Shown: positions 24,236-36,673 of the stretch, in pieces
Layout: every line of letters begins with the position of its first letter
How positions within the stretch are numbered: the first letter of the stretch is position 1
DNA from: Chalciporus piperatus
Taxonomy: Eukaryota > Basidiomycota > Agaricomycetes > Boletales > Boletaceae
Direction: 5' to 3'
Assembly (NCBI GenBank): GCA_038093975.1
Contig: JBBPTG010000021.1
Coordinates: forward strand, 124,001-188,000
Length of the DNA stretch: 64,000 nt
The notes under the pieces: model-generated
What the model was told of the DNA's origin: nothing
Databases searched by the model: none
The model's input: the letters and a program-made list of their open reading frames with translations, nothing else
Program-made: the position numbers and the translations under genes

Positions 24236-27056
24236 TCAACATCTTTCAAACACCCGATAAAGATCCGGCAGGTTAGCCATCTGAACGACATCGTTCTCCA
24301 GCAACGACTTTGGCGCAACGAAGAACTTGCGCAACGCTTGGAACAACACGTGCTCGGTCTGCCATGTCGCCGCCTTTGATTGACCAGTGTCAGGGGCGGA
24401 GGACATGAAATGCGAAGGTGATGGTGAGTAAAAGTAGGCGAGCTCGCGCATGAGGGTGTAGAAACACTCCTTCTCTGTTTGCCATTCCACCTGGCAAAAA
24501 CAGCTATTCAGCTCTCAAGACCACTCCGGGATAGAGATCACCTCACCTGCGGTCCTAGCCGCATGAGAAAAACGGGTAGCTTGTTAAGGTCGGGAGTGTA
24601 TTCCTTGAGGAGATGAGGCAGACTTTCAATCTCCCCAACTTCAGTGATGTTTATCTTAAAGTGTTCGGCCAGCATGCTACTGTTGGAAAGCAGTGTTTTG
24701 GAGATGCGCTACAGCGGACAATCAGAGATAGGCTTATCAGGATACCAACGGATGCTCACGTCTACGATTTCGTTCTTACTCAATCCACTTTTCTCTGTAC
24801 CTGGTTCCGCATCCACAGCGAGTTTCAGAAGCGTACGAAGTGGCGGAGGAGGGTCTAACTTTAGCCGTCGATAACTGCCGAACTGCATGAGAGCTAGTTG
24901 GTAGAACATCTCCTCGCTACAGACACGCGCGTTAGTTTCGCCAACTCGAACATACAAGTAAACACAACGTACGCCAAAGCTGCATGGTTGACGAGGTATA
25001 ATTTGGTGGTATGTTGAATCAGGGACAAACATCGATAGGAATCCACAATCCCGACAAACGTATGTTTCTTAATAATTTCTGTTAGGTCTGTCAAGTGGAA
25101 TAAGCGGTGGTGGGCGAAGGGAACGGCATGTTCGACGAACCATGATGCACACTTTTCTGAACCAACTTCCGAAGCTCCAAGATGGAATTCAGGTCACAAC
25201 TCGACTCAGCGATGTCGCGAAGGCCAACCGCTGTCTTGGAGGCTTCACCTCCGTCGGAACGCGACGGATTCAACACAGGAATCATTGATTCCAACGTTCG
25301 ATCATTAAGGGAAGTGCGGACTTTATGGTGTGAATAAACCTTGTTGGCTGCGCGAACCTGAGTTGCGTCGAGGAGAGCATAATTGGTCAACATACCATTG
25401 GATGTGGTACCTGGACGTTCTTCCCCTTCCACAACCACCTCTTCTTCTTCTTCTTCTTCTTCTTCTTCTCTAACCCTCTTGCGGCTCTTATTCGACTCGC
25501 CCGAGGCTCCGGGAAGCAATGTCTAGAGAGTATGGTCACCAAAGGGTGGCTCCCGCATTATCGCGTGCGTACCTGGTATTCAAAGGTCCGAGAATGACTC
25601 TCACCGACGACCTTCTGCTGAATAGCATCTGATATACGTTCCGTGATGGCTTCCTCGTTCAAAAAAATGACCTCTCGTTTCGTCGGATGTACATTCACAT
25701 CCACAGCACGGGGATCTATCTCAAGACTGAACCAAGTTCAACTGAGTCCCTTGACATCGAAAATCCGCCCGTACCTGAGATACACAAACGGGGATGCACC
25801 CTTGGGCAAAACTCCGCTGTACACGCTTTCGATCGCCCGTTTGATACTCGTGGATTCCACGAGACGATCTAAACCGCTAAGGTATTCAGCAATCCGGTTA
25901 CGCGAAACTTGACTCACGGTTGATGAAGAGTAGGAAGACCGTCTTCTTGCCCTGATAATTTGGACTCGTGCAGTAGGCCTCTGCGGACCATCTTTCAGGG
26001 TTGTCGGGTTCAGATCCAGTTTGACGGGAACCGGCGGGGGATGAAGAAATGTCGACATGCAAGAGTTCTTTCCCGATAGGATGACCATACAAAACGCGGA
26101 CTGCCTGGTCGGTGGACGTTGGGGAAGTGGAGAGCTCTGGAGATGCAGAGCCCGCCTGCTCGATATGATCAACGCCATAGCAAGGGCACCTTTGCACGAA
26201 CGCACCTTTTTGCACAGGAATGCTACCTTTGGGTTATGGACGGCGTATTTGGTTACGACGTCGAGGATTCTTGCATACTCCTCGGACGGACTGCGCAAGG
26301 CAGACAAGCGAGTAGGAGTGTTGTAAAACATGTCCTCGATCTAAATCCTTGAGGGTGAACAGGCCAGGAATAGATCGAAGTGATAATACATACTACAATC
26401 GTGGTCCCATCATTTCCAGCACAAGGTTTTGGGTCTGGAGTTTGACCAGCTTTAGGGGGAACCATCGTACCTTCGGAATAGCATGCTCTACATAAAAATG
26501 TAGACAGGATACTTCACATCAATGTTCAGGTACTTACTTCCAAGCACATGAGTCCGCCTTTGTTTTGCTCACGAGGGACATGCGAGCAACGTGTGATATC
26601 GAGGCAAGAGCTTCACCGCGAAAACCATAGGTCGTGAGACGAGACAAGTCCGAGAACGTCTTCAATTTTGACGTGGTGAATCGCTCGGCCAGGATTGGTA
26701 GGTCTGCCTTCTGTCGAAGGAGTGAATCGTTTGGCACACGTCTGAATGCGCAGTGAATAGTACACGTACTCGAATACCACTGCCATTGTCTTGAATCTGG
26801 AGCAATTTCAGCCCACCATCCTTGACAGTGATACGTATCGACGTGGCTCCAGCGTCCAGACTGTTTTCCAGCAACTCCTTTAATGCGGAAGCTGGTCTAT
26901 GTATGATCTTGCAAGTTGATCAGCCGAGCGTCAATGGGATGCAATAAAGGGATGCACCTCTCCTGCGGCTATTCGATTTATGAGAGATTCGTGAAGTCTC
27001 TGGATGGGCAAGGGACCGGCTAGTGTAGATGAATCATCCTGGGCTTGTTCGCCCAT
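24236..27056 (-). CDS. MLH1: DNA mismatch repair protein MLH1 (MutL homologue)
   Basis: This is the MutL-type ATPase that pairs with Pms1 or Mlh3 in nuclear mismatch repair and meiotic crossing-over. The GHKL ATPase motifs appear in order: [10 protein letters not shown], then [43 protein letters not shown] and [15 protein letters not shown]. The transducer domain contains [13 protein letters not shown]. The linker carries a run of ten Glu encoded by a CTT repeat on the plus strand. The C-terminal domain ([14 protein letters not shown]) ends with FERC, the conserved last four residues of eukaryotic MLH1. About ten introns split the gene. The chosen start is the Met at 27056 (MGEQAQDD); an in-frame Met 19 codons upstream (27113) is an alternative. 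The ATP-binding and C-terminal motifs are intact. It is divergent from the CBS-domain gene. Confidence 0.95.
25441..25469. repeat. CTT/GAA microsatellite in MLH1
   Basis: About 9.7 uninterrupted CTT units on the plus strand encode consecutive Glu codons in the MLH1 linker on the minus strand. Confidence 0.9.
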
Positions 27057-27343
27057 GCTGAGTATTTCCCCGCGCCAAGGGTACCGTGAGGCGATATCAG
27101 TCTTTTGTGTCAAGACCGACTGACAATGAACTTGTCAGTACATTAGACGCGACGCGACACATTGACACTTGCAATTGACGTGTAAGTACGTGACAGTCAC
27201 GTGTAGGCATTAGACTCGGAGTCATACAGTGTATCATACTCAGTTACTGCCGACCAAGTTCCGAGCAAGACCAACATTTACTAGGCCAGTCTTGAAGCCT
27301 CGTTAACTTGTTTTAGTTCTTTCCCCCATCAACCCATCGCAAT
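27057..27343. promoter_or_regulatory. Bidirectional promoter, MLH1 / CBS gene
   Basis: Less than 290 bp separates two divergent start codons, so the promoter is probably shared. It contains repeated GTACGTGACAGTCACGTG-like text with the palindrome CACGTG at 27198-27203, a typical bHLH (E-box) site. Its use is an inference. Confidence 0.5.
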
Positions 27344-28061
27344 ATGTCGCAAGGAGACAAGTACCGTGGAGCCGTCGTAGAGGTGCGATCTGCCGCAGTG
27401 ACATCAATTCTTGGATTAGCTCAACCGAGGGCCTGAAGGATCTCCAACTTCCCCCAGCGTTCACACTTCCAGCTGATGAATCCATCTCACGCACAAGGGA
27501 ACTTGCGTATGAGCGCGACTTCACCCATATACCGTGATTATCTTTCACTGTGTGTTCGCCGATCTAGCTATAACCCTACCCCCTGGACCAGGGTCTTAGA
27601 TAAGAATAGACGACCTCTGGGCTACATCGACGCCGCTGCGCTCAATGCGAAATGGGAGGCAGGAGACGCAGATCCAGTACGCCACACTTTGCTGGATTCC
27701 GTTCACGTCATGGAACCTGATCCTGGTCTCGATTATCTCGTCGATTAGAGTGATTCGGTGAGACAGTATACGACAAAGTTCAAACGCAACGAATCAAACC
27801 CCTATACTATCATCACTCCTGCCACCCCCCTCGCCGAGTTGGCTGAATTCCTACGCAACAACGTCTTCGCAATAGGTGAGCTGCTACATGGACCTCTAAC
27901 CTGCCATTCACTTACAGTGATGAAGTAACCGATGCAAACAGAAAGTTCGTGCTTGCTGTTGCAACATCCCAGGACTTGGAGGTAAGCTCGATACCCAACT
28001 TTGATCAGGAAACCAGCCAATGTTTTCCCACCAGAAATTCGTTTCCCGTCGAGGCATTTAG
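27344..28061 (+). CDS. Small CBS-domain protein
   Basis: This compact protein of about 145 residues is spread over six exons. Exon 1 is 27344-27382 (MSQGDKYRGAVVE). Exon 2 is 27439-27531 and exon 3 starts at 27592; together they read FTHIPVLDKNRRPLGYID, a CBS-type strand-turn. After an intron at GDADP comes SNPYTIITPATPLAELAEFL, then, across another intron, TDANRKFVLAVATSQDLEKF, which is the helix-strand-helix pattern of a second CBS motif. It ends at TAG 28059-28061. CBS pairs often bind adenine nucleotides; the ligand and partner here are unknown. One acceptor (AAG before TAACCGATGC) was chosen because it removes an in-frame stop and restores the motif. Confidence 0.75.
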
Positions 28062-28219
28062 GATTCACGTAAACCATCTCTCCACCCTAGTATAATATCT
28101 TGTATTTCATCCCGGATATCGTTCCAGAAGTATATATCTCCCGATCACATGGTCATCTAACATCCTAGCAAACATTGTATCAATGATGCCAAACTTATTA
28201 TGCCGGATGGTTCATTATA

Positions 28220-30200
28220 CTATACAAGTGGTATGTGTTTCGAGTATGGATGGTATATGCAAAAACAAGTTGGACTTTTTTCAGTCGTGCGTTCAACTGT
28301 CTTTCCGCACGCTCGGAGGAGGTTCCCAATTGACTCTCGCGTTCTCCCAAGCTCGTAGTTGCTCTTGGTCCGGAGTGCTGAGCCCTTCACTTCCTGACTC
28401 CCGGTTTGAAATGTCCTGAAAGGAGCCAGAAAACTTGGCAAAGACCCTGGATCGGGTATGATACCCACCTGGAGTGAGATGTGCAATGTTCCATCCCTCG
28501 TATCATCATGACAACCACTCGATCGTGCGACGTGTCTACTGACATCAGGCGTCCGCACCGCTGAAAAGCCCTCGGTCGCTTTTCGGGAATTGAGCCTTGG
28601 TCTACCAGTCAGTAAAATAAGCATCGGTCATGACTGTGGCAACTAAATGTAGAGCTTCATCAGAGAGGGGGGACCAGGATTACAAAAGGACACAACTCAC
28701 GCAGCGTGTTGGCATAAAGCTTGCTTTTACAAAGGTGAAAAGGCATCCTGCAAAACGTTTAACCATCCCCTCGTCATCATCAAAGTGGACCATTCACCAG
28801 TACATATTCAGAGGAGAGCTCACAAATGCTGTGAGCGTACCAAGCTGGAGGATCGTAACCAATATGCCGCGGTTCAACGCAAAGAAAAACAGTCGTCGAA
28901 TCGGTGATTGTTTTCTGAAGAAGAGAGTCGAATGAGTCTCTCACGGGGAAATGACCGTCGGACCAACCTACAGAGGTCTTCGCGGGCAGACGCGAGGATG
29001 TAGTTTAGTGTACATGTCGTGAAGAGGTCCGCCACGAATGCAAACCCTTCCTCTAGGGAAGTGGCAATCTGCAACGATCAGATACTGAGAGTGGAAACGA
29101 AATTGACATACGACCACCTGGCCCCCACCAAGCTTCACTGAAGGGAGTGTCCCTATTACGACGGTTTTACCTACATCGAATTATGAGCAGAAAAATGCCA
29201 GATCTACAGAGAAACACTTGCCAATACCAGCGCCTAGAAACAGAAGACCGAGTCAGTATGCAACACATGTTTCCAACAAGGGTCTATGGTTACCTAGCGA
29301 AAGAATCGCTGTACATACCTATCACAAGTCAGCATACTTTTACCATGGACGAATAATCTACACAAATTATAGTCCCTGGAATCACTCGCTCCCATGGTCC
29401 AAACACCGCAGACTGTCGCATGACTTTCAACAAAAAGTGTCAGTTTCTAGGGCAATACCATACACAAACCTGGCACGGAGACATACTTATCTGGACGTGA
29501 GTCGCAAAGAAGAGTTGGGCACTGCAACGCCGTCCACGTTTGAACTCAAACGGAAGAGAAGCACCCTGATATTACGCACATGCATGTGACTATCGCAGTC
29601 AACGTCGTCTCGAGGACCCATGCTCTGTATCGGGTTGTCTTAACGTCAACCGGGGAGATCTTTCTCCGTAAGAACTCACGGTGGGATAGTATAAAAAGTG
29701 TCAGTGTTGCCGAAATTGACGACCTGATGCAAAAGAGTAAGCTTGCAGATATTGAGGATCGAAAGGAGTTACAAGGTAATGGTCTATGGTGATCGCTATC
29801 ACCACCGTCGACGCCAAGTCGAGCAATCTGTCGACGATATCCCCTTAACCCTGATAAGCCTGCTCATAGCATAAACGTGATCTGCAAAAAACGAGCAGCA
29901 GCTCAGCCATACGATCATCGGAAAAGAAGCTTCGTACTCACTGCGACTTGAATGGCCATTGAATCACGATTACGGTTGAAGAATGTGTACCCTTGAATCA
30001 ATGTCACCCCTACAAGTCTGTCCAGATCAACGTGGGTGACCGACATATTCATGGTAATTGCATCGACCCAAACCTACATCGTAGAGCCCACGAAACCTAC
30101 GACCGGGGTTAGCAAGTTACGATGGAGGATCCCGATGAACGGACAACTCTGAAAACTCACCCCAGTATATCGGGCCAAAGAATTCGCCAACGAACGACAT
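28220..30200 (-). CDS. DUF6534-like multi-pass membrane protein
   Basis: This gene belongs to a large family of uncharacterised seven-helix-like membrane proteins expanded in Agaricomycetes. It starts with MSFVGEFFGPIYWG at 30200. Blocks recovered across introns are LIQGYTFFNRNRDS, LLDLASTVVIAITIDHYL, VVNFGNTDTFYTIPPAW, VLETTLTAIVTC, EEGFAFVADLFTTCTLNYIL, LNRGILVTILQLGTLTAFVS and WMPFHLCKSKLYANTL, in family order. The second junction, before LIQGYTFF, and the last one, before the Ser/Thr-rich tail, could not be resolved in frame, so the exact 3' end is tentative and a frameshift is possible. A paralogue lies at 51.8-53.5 kb with matching intron positions. The function is unknown. Confidence 0.68.
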
Positions 30201-31043
30201 GGTGGTGGATCACGCAAGACGCGCGTGATTTAACAAACCCCACAAAATTGTGAACACCAAAATTTCGATTAAACCAAGTCCCACTGTGTCCCCATAACGC
30301 GGCCGAATAATGACAACCGGTGGAAAGCTCAAAGTTCCGCTGGGAAAGTTGCGTGATGACAAGGTGCCCCTCTCAATCACCTTCGATTCCCAAGGAGGGC
30401 TTATGTATTCTGGCATCACGTCAAATGCCCTCGGGATAAATGGGGAATTGAAGTACCCGGAGGAGCATGTGTCAAGCATCCGCAGATTGGAACCTACGTG
30501 TTAATTTTGGTTCTCAGCCTCAGGGAGAAGGGCACATGTACAATGCGAGAGAGACAAAGGAGACGGAAAGATTGGGAATCTCACGTTAAGCATGCATCGG
30601 TGGGCCCGCCCGTAGTTCGTAATGTGACCGGGGGATATCCACCAGAACCGCGGATGCCGAATAACACTGCGTTGCAAGCCCAGGAAGCTCAGACAGTCGG
30701 CGGCCATTGCATCCAACGTCTCTGCGAAACACTTGCAAAGCGAACGCCGTCGAGCTATTGAGCATTAGAAATCGGGGGTAAGAAAAAGAGGACACAAGCC
30801 TTTCAATCTAGTTCCCGTCCAATTTCTTTCTCATGACTAGAAGAAGAAGTACGTACGTCACTACAGCCTGAGAGACCAACCTAGAGAACAAATCAAAGCA
30901 GAGCAATTACGAGAGCAACAGAACATGCACATCAATACATGGAAATCATGAATAACGTCGTATACAAAAAAGCCATTCGTTTGTGCGAAACATGCCATAT
31001 CACGACTTTCTTGGTCGTGCCGTACTCTTCTTCATCTGCTTGC
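30201..31043. other. Spacer
   Basis: This lies between the DUF6534-like start and the PDS5 3' end. Short open frames at 30310-30504 and 30210-30479 oppose each other and neither resembles a protein family. No other feature was seen. Confidence 0.45.
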
Positions 31044-34000
31044 TTATTTTTTCCTGTATTCGTTTTCGAAAACACATCAATCAACGGCATGGTTATACGA
31101 TGTCACAGAATGGTGAACTCACCTGAGCCTTCGCTCTTGCCTTTCTCCCAAGTTTCTTCTCTCGTTCCGACGGTTCCCCACCACCACCACCCCCACCCCA
31201 CCACCACCTTCGTCCTTGTCACTATCGTGACCAGCCTCACTAGGCACAGAACTCGAACGCTTGGGAGACGTCCCCCTCTCAGACGGCTCGATCTCCGATT
31301 CGTCATCCGATGGCTCTTCTTCTGACTCGGACTGATCACTATTCCACCGCGCCGACTTTTGCGTCTTGGCCCGTCTGTCCAATAAGAAATCGACATCAGC
31401 AAAAAGCTTCTCTCCTCCATTCGTCGTTGTGCAAGGACCTACTTTGGAGCACCGTTTGCACGAGGACGGGAAGCTTTACGCTTGGCGGGCGGTGACTTGC
31501 CGTCCTTGGTCTCCTTGGGTTCCCGTTTCTTCTCCTACAAAAAAAAGACATTTCCAATCATATCAGCGGACGAACACAACAAGGCAAGGACTGGGATCTC
31601 ATTCACCTTTGCGGGCGCGGCTGGCCTGTGTCCCTTCATCTCCGTCAACCAAGCCACAGTTTCCTCGGATAGATACTGCGTTTTCAATATCTGGTCGGCT
31701 TCTCAGCACACGGCCGGCATGGAATTCAGGAGGAGACGCTCGCTCACCTTGGTCGCGGATTCCGGATTAGGAAGCGAACGCAGGATGTCGGAAGGAAGCT
31801 TCACTTTGCCGGGATAGCTTTGGAGGGTCCATGAACGAGCGTGCGCGCGAGTCTTGATCAGCTCCTGGGCCAGTTCCGCCATCGTGTAGAGGTTCTGGTG
31901 ATGAAGGGAGGGTTGCAGGAGATCAACACAGATGTACACAAAAGGTTGCAGGACACTTCTCACTTCACTGTATGTATGCGACTCTGCGTCACGCACAGTC
32001 TTGGCCTTCATCGCAAGATGATACAGGAGCGCGATGTTATCCGCAGACGCAATCAAGTCCAGGAAGAACTCGATGTGCCTAGAAGAATGACATGAAACTA
32101 TAGGCGTTCGGTCGGAAGAGGGAAGGAACCATGAACTTACTTGGCCATCTCTTGAATATTTGCATGGGCAGTAGAAAAATCGGGGTGGTGGGCGAGGAGG
32201 TGAAGAAGACGAATGAAAATAATTTCCAGTTGGTCGACTCGCGCGGCGGGAGGAAGCGATTTTGAGACAAACGATATATAAGCCGTGGCCTAGTTGTTTC
32301 TCAGCCATCTTCAACAGCAAACTATACAAAGCTTTATCTCACCCTATTCCGAACATCGGCCTCGGGATCGTGAATCGTTAAAAAGGGTATCGTGTTAAAC
32401 CGTGGGTGGAGTTTGCGTGCAGTCAATAGAGAGACTAGTTTTGTTAAAAAGATCATTCGAACGTGGTAGCACGAGTCCTTGAATACGACACAACATCAGT
32501 CAGCACCCCAATTGGAGGGGGAAAGCCTACTTACCTGGACAGTGACCGCTAGCCAGATAAAGTTGTTGCTTGTCGCGGTTGCAAACGCCTTGACACTAGA
32601 GAGGTGTAACAGAGATATGGCTGCTTGCAGTCGCATGCGCGACTTCACTTGCGGACTGGACGGAACATATTAGGATGCCGACGACATGCCTCTCCAAAAC
32701 ACCTTACCTATCTGGCGCATTTTTAGAGAACGACCCAGAGTGCTCAAGCAACGTCGAAAACATCTTGAGAGCCGGCGTAGCAAGCTCCACCGCCGTTTCT
32801 GAAGATGCATGTGCTAGACACCGATTCCGACAGACTTTCAACGCGAGAATCCGAGCCTTTTGTATCGGCGCTACGTCGACATCCTCCACCCAGTCATCAT
32901 CAACGTCCATTTCCTCCTTGAAATCGATGGTCCCAGATCAGCTTGGAATTTAGATAGGCGGGAAGCAGGAGACTCACTGGATCTTTTGGATGTCGACCCA
33001 TGAGCAGTTTCTTGATCAAAAAGGACATAATGGTGTCGCTCTTCTGTTCGAACGCCTCGGGCTTGAAGCGTACGATCTGGGCAAGTACAGTGGTATGAGC
33101 AACAAGTTCCTCTGGGGATGCTTCCGAGAGTTTGTCCGATATCGACTAAACAGCGACCACATCAACCAGAGCGCGAGATAGAGCATCAACGAGGAGGCAT
33201 ACTTCAAGGATTTCCACACAGGTGTCTTCGTTGTCCTTCAAGAAGGCTGATAAACGGGCTGCAAATTTGGCGATCTTCGGATTTTCTCCGAGCGTGAATC
33301 GTGTGACACGGTCCAGCGTTCGTCTGGAATGTCTATGTCAACAAAAGCAGCGCAACGTAGAGCAAACAACCCACCTATCGAGCGTCACTTGGGATTCATC
33401 AGCTTTGGCCACAGCGGCGAGCGCTTGCATGCCGACCTCCACCAAGATAACATTCGACTCATCCGCAATCGCCTTGGTGAGCTCGCTCATGTGGGGTTTG
33501 TAAAGAATAGGGCAATGTTTAGATATAAAAGTTAGAAGTTGTTGTGCATGCTTCGATGCTTGAGATGGTTTTTGCACTCTCTTGAGTAACGTCGAAATAG
33601 AAGACTGGTTTACGATGCGGAGGGTTGCGCGACGGAGGAAAGTAGTCATGGTTGGGACGGCGGATTCGAGGGATTGTTCTACTCGTCGTAGAAACTCGGC
33701 TGAAGCCTTCACAATGCTCTTGAGGTCAGACTGGGGGTCCATACAGGTCTTGAGTAACTTGTATAGTCGATTCTCGTTAGCTTTGGCAAAGGCTTGTAGG
33801 TCCTCGGCTGCTTTCTGAGGGTCGGGGAATTGACCTGACGGAGAGGTGAGTGCTTGGACACGACAATCCCGATACAACGTACGCGACAAGTGCTTGACCA
33901 TGGTATTGAGACGTTGTTTGACCGCATCTTCATTCTCGTCGATCACGCCTCCCTACGGACTCCGGTAAGGAAGGCACGGTGAAGGGCTACCGATGACTTA

Positions 34001-35823
34001 CATTGTTCTGTATGCACGCTTGCAAGTAATGGTCGTACGCGGTTGGGCGACTATAAGCATGTCAGTCTTCTCCCCGGAGGATGTGATAAACCAGCAACAC
34101 TCACCTGGCCTTCAGCCCGCTCATGCTCAGAATCGTATTGACACCACGGTCATCAAGGTGCTGCATCGTACTAAGCAAGCGATCAGTCCACGTCGCCTCG
34201 TCCACTTCGACGCTCTTCGATGTGGATGCGGAAGATGTAGAAAGCGAAGGCAGTGGGAGAACGTATTCGGCAATGACCTGTTCGGCAGCAGCTTTGACTT
34301 CAGTAGTCATAGTAGAGATGTGGAAGATCTCATTCGGTATCCACGAGAAATGCTGGAGCGCGGAGGAGTCGCCGTTATCACTGATAGGTGCATCACGGTG
34401 AGGTAGTTCTACTAATTTAGACAAAGCACGTACATCTCTGGGTAGGCCAGGCTGTATAGCTTGCCAAGTGCATTCATGGCTTCGACACGAACGACGTGCT
34501 TCTTGTCCATTCCGCGCCCAGCGACTGCGCGAAGCTGTGCTTCTGAGACGTAGTGGAGCGCAGTTTCGTAATCGAGTTGAGAATACACTTGACACACCGC
34601 GGCACGAACTTTCTCGTCGGGGTCGAGAAGCTTGAGTTGGAGCATCTCTACTCAGAGGCACGGGTTAAAGCGGCATACACGGAACGCGGGACAGGAGCTT
34701 GCCTTCGACGGTCTCTCGGTGTTCAGGCAGGTTCAAGATCAAGCCCTTGGCACTCTCGACGAGTTTCAGACGCACGGCCGCCGCCTTGTCATTCTTGCGC
34801 ATCAGCCACACATTCCATGTCGTTGGATACTTTCTGACAAGGTCTATCCCTCCCTTGTCCGCAAACATCTCCCCCAGTGCTTGGGTTGCAATCAGCCTCA
34901 CTTGGATTTGGTCGACCCGGAGTTCTTCCTCGAGTTGTGGTATGACGCTGTGAAGCAGGGAAGGACACGCCTTGCTCAACTGTTTGACGAGGTCGTGTGC
35001 CGTGCGAATCTCATCAAAGTCGCTATCTGAGTCGAGGTCGCGTGAATTAGTGACGATAATGTCGGTAAAGTATTGGCAGACGTGACGCTGCAGTTTGTCC
35101 GAAGTGGCATTGCAGATCTGCACGGCTAATCTGTATGCGGGTTGGTCCATACGCTAGAGGTATATAAGGAATGAGAGAGTGCCGTCCGTGTTAAGGGCGC
35201 ACCGTATTCTTGTCCAAGAACTGCGTCATGATGGTCTCCAAGACGTTACTCGGGAGGGACTGGCACTCGTCAATAAGCGCGACGAGAATGTCGGCAATAA
35301 ATATCTCTATCTTTTTGGCGAGGTCACGCCGTACGAGCTGGAAGAAGTCGTGGAATATTTCCGCCATGAGTTCGTCAGCGTGTGGAAGATCGCACACGAG
35401 GACGACACTCTTCACGGTCGAGAGGGATTCGAGGAGGTGGAAGTACTCGTTGTAGTAGGGAGAGTCGGCGGCCTTGAGCCCAGCGGAGAGTTGTCGAAAG
35501 AAGAATTGGAAGATATCCCTGAGTTCGGTGTGTGTGTAAGGGGCATCGGGTGCGTATAGTCTGAGTATGTCTGCGAGACAGCAAGCTGTGTAGGCCTTGA
35601 CTCCTCTGTCCTTGTGGAGAAGTAGGGAGGTGTTTATGAGCTGTGAGCGGACGGAGGAGAGGGAATTGACGTCGACGATTTCCTGGTCGAGTTCGGCGAG
35701 TTCGGTATGAAGAGCCTTTAATTTCTTGAGGAGGGTGTCGGTGGAGAGAGACTTTCCGACGATCTTCTCGTTGAAGGTGAGCTTCTTTGAGGCCGTTGTG
35801 GCCGTTCGCGTCTGAGCCACCAT
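31044..35823 (-). CDS. PDS5: Sister-chromatid cohesion protein PDS5
   Basis: PDS5 is the HEAT-repeat regulator of cohesin, working with Wapl and Eco1 to control cohesin release and acetylation in the nucleus. The N-terminal exon is highly characteristic: TLLKKLKALHTELAELDQE, CCLADILRLYAPDAPYTHTE, DSPYYNEYFHLLESLSTVKS and VALIDECQSLPSNVLE. Downstream exons continue as helical repeats (for example DPDEKVRAAVCQVYSQLDYE). The C-terminus is a charged, disordered tail (NSDQSESEEEPSDDESEIEP) with Lys/Arg-rich blocks, as in other PDS5 proteins. The start is the Met at 35823; the frame stays open upstream to 36198, so a longer form is possible. The unspliced frame stops at 31119; a GTGAGT donor there and a CAG acceptor would instead end it at 31044 with two Lys. 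More than a dozen short introns are present. It is divergent from NAA15. Confidence 0.92.
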
Positions 35824-35827
35824 CGTA

Positions 35828-35863
35828 GTGGACGTCGTGGTGGACGTCGAGGTGGACGTCGAA
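35828..35863. repeat. Three 12-bp repeats with GACGTC
   Basis: Three near-perfect tandem copies of GTGGACGTCGNN lie directly upstream of the PDS5 start. Each holds the palindrome GACGTC, the core of CRE/ATF sites. In the upstream-extended PDS5 frame they encode alternating Ser and Thr. Confidence 0.7.
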
Positions 35864-36673
35864 GAGGGCAGCGGGCGGAACGTCGTACTGTGTGCTCGGC
35901 TTGGTCCGCTTGTGGTCAACGCGTCTGAGCGCGTCCAGTCCCTGTCGGAGATCGAACGTAGAAAGGAATCATTCAAAGTCCGACAGTGCGGACATGTTGT
36001 TCTTGATCTACAGCATTCTTTGAAAAAACGGAAACTACGTCCCCCATCTGTATTCCGACATTTTGATAAGATTCTGGATCTTTTCGAAGATTCTTTGCGT
36101 ACACATCCTGTAGGGAACTCATGGGAAAAACCCCTCATGACAAGCAACCGAGAAGATGAGCCCAGATCCGCGTTATCCTGTACGCGTACAGTGATCAAGC
36201 AGTCAGATGTAACCCTTAAGTGCTACACCCCTTTGACGCAGTGTGAACAACAGTACCCCACACGGCTCGGAGTGATGAGCCGCAATGCTCCGTCTTCCTT
36301 GTTCACGAGAAACGAAGGCATTCAAGTCAATTCAACCTGATTCCAGTGGCCTTTGAGGCCATTGCACTCCACGAGCGGCTCGCGCGCATCCTCTCATCGA
36401 AATGCCCCTTCGATCACACACCGCTGTACTGCATTGTGCTCTCCCTGACGCGCTTCGAAGTTTGAATCACACACTGCTGGTTCAAATTGTTTGATCACTC
36501 AGACGTTTCACTTACAAGACATACGGGCACAGCATGTAAATTATTGCGGTTAATGAGACTTATGGCGCTGTGTAACTTTAGCGTGAATTCAAACTCCGTT
36601 GATTTTGGGTGTGTTGGATATCGATTGCACGACTGCGATATACTTGACCAACTTGAACGCTACTGACGCTGAC
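35864..36673. other. Divergent PDS5 / NAA15 intergenic region
   Basis: This is about 800 bp between two divergent housekeeping genes. Part of it is open in frame with PDS5 but shows no conserved block. No TATA element was identified. Confidence 0.45.

Noticed and set aside
35864..36198. Separate gene upstream of PDS5
   Set aside because: The frame is merely open and continuous with PDS5 exon 1; no conserved block or splice evidence is visible.
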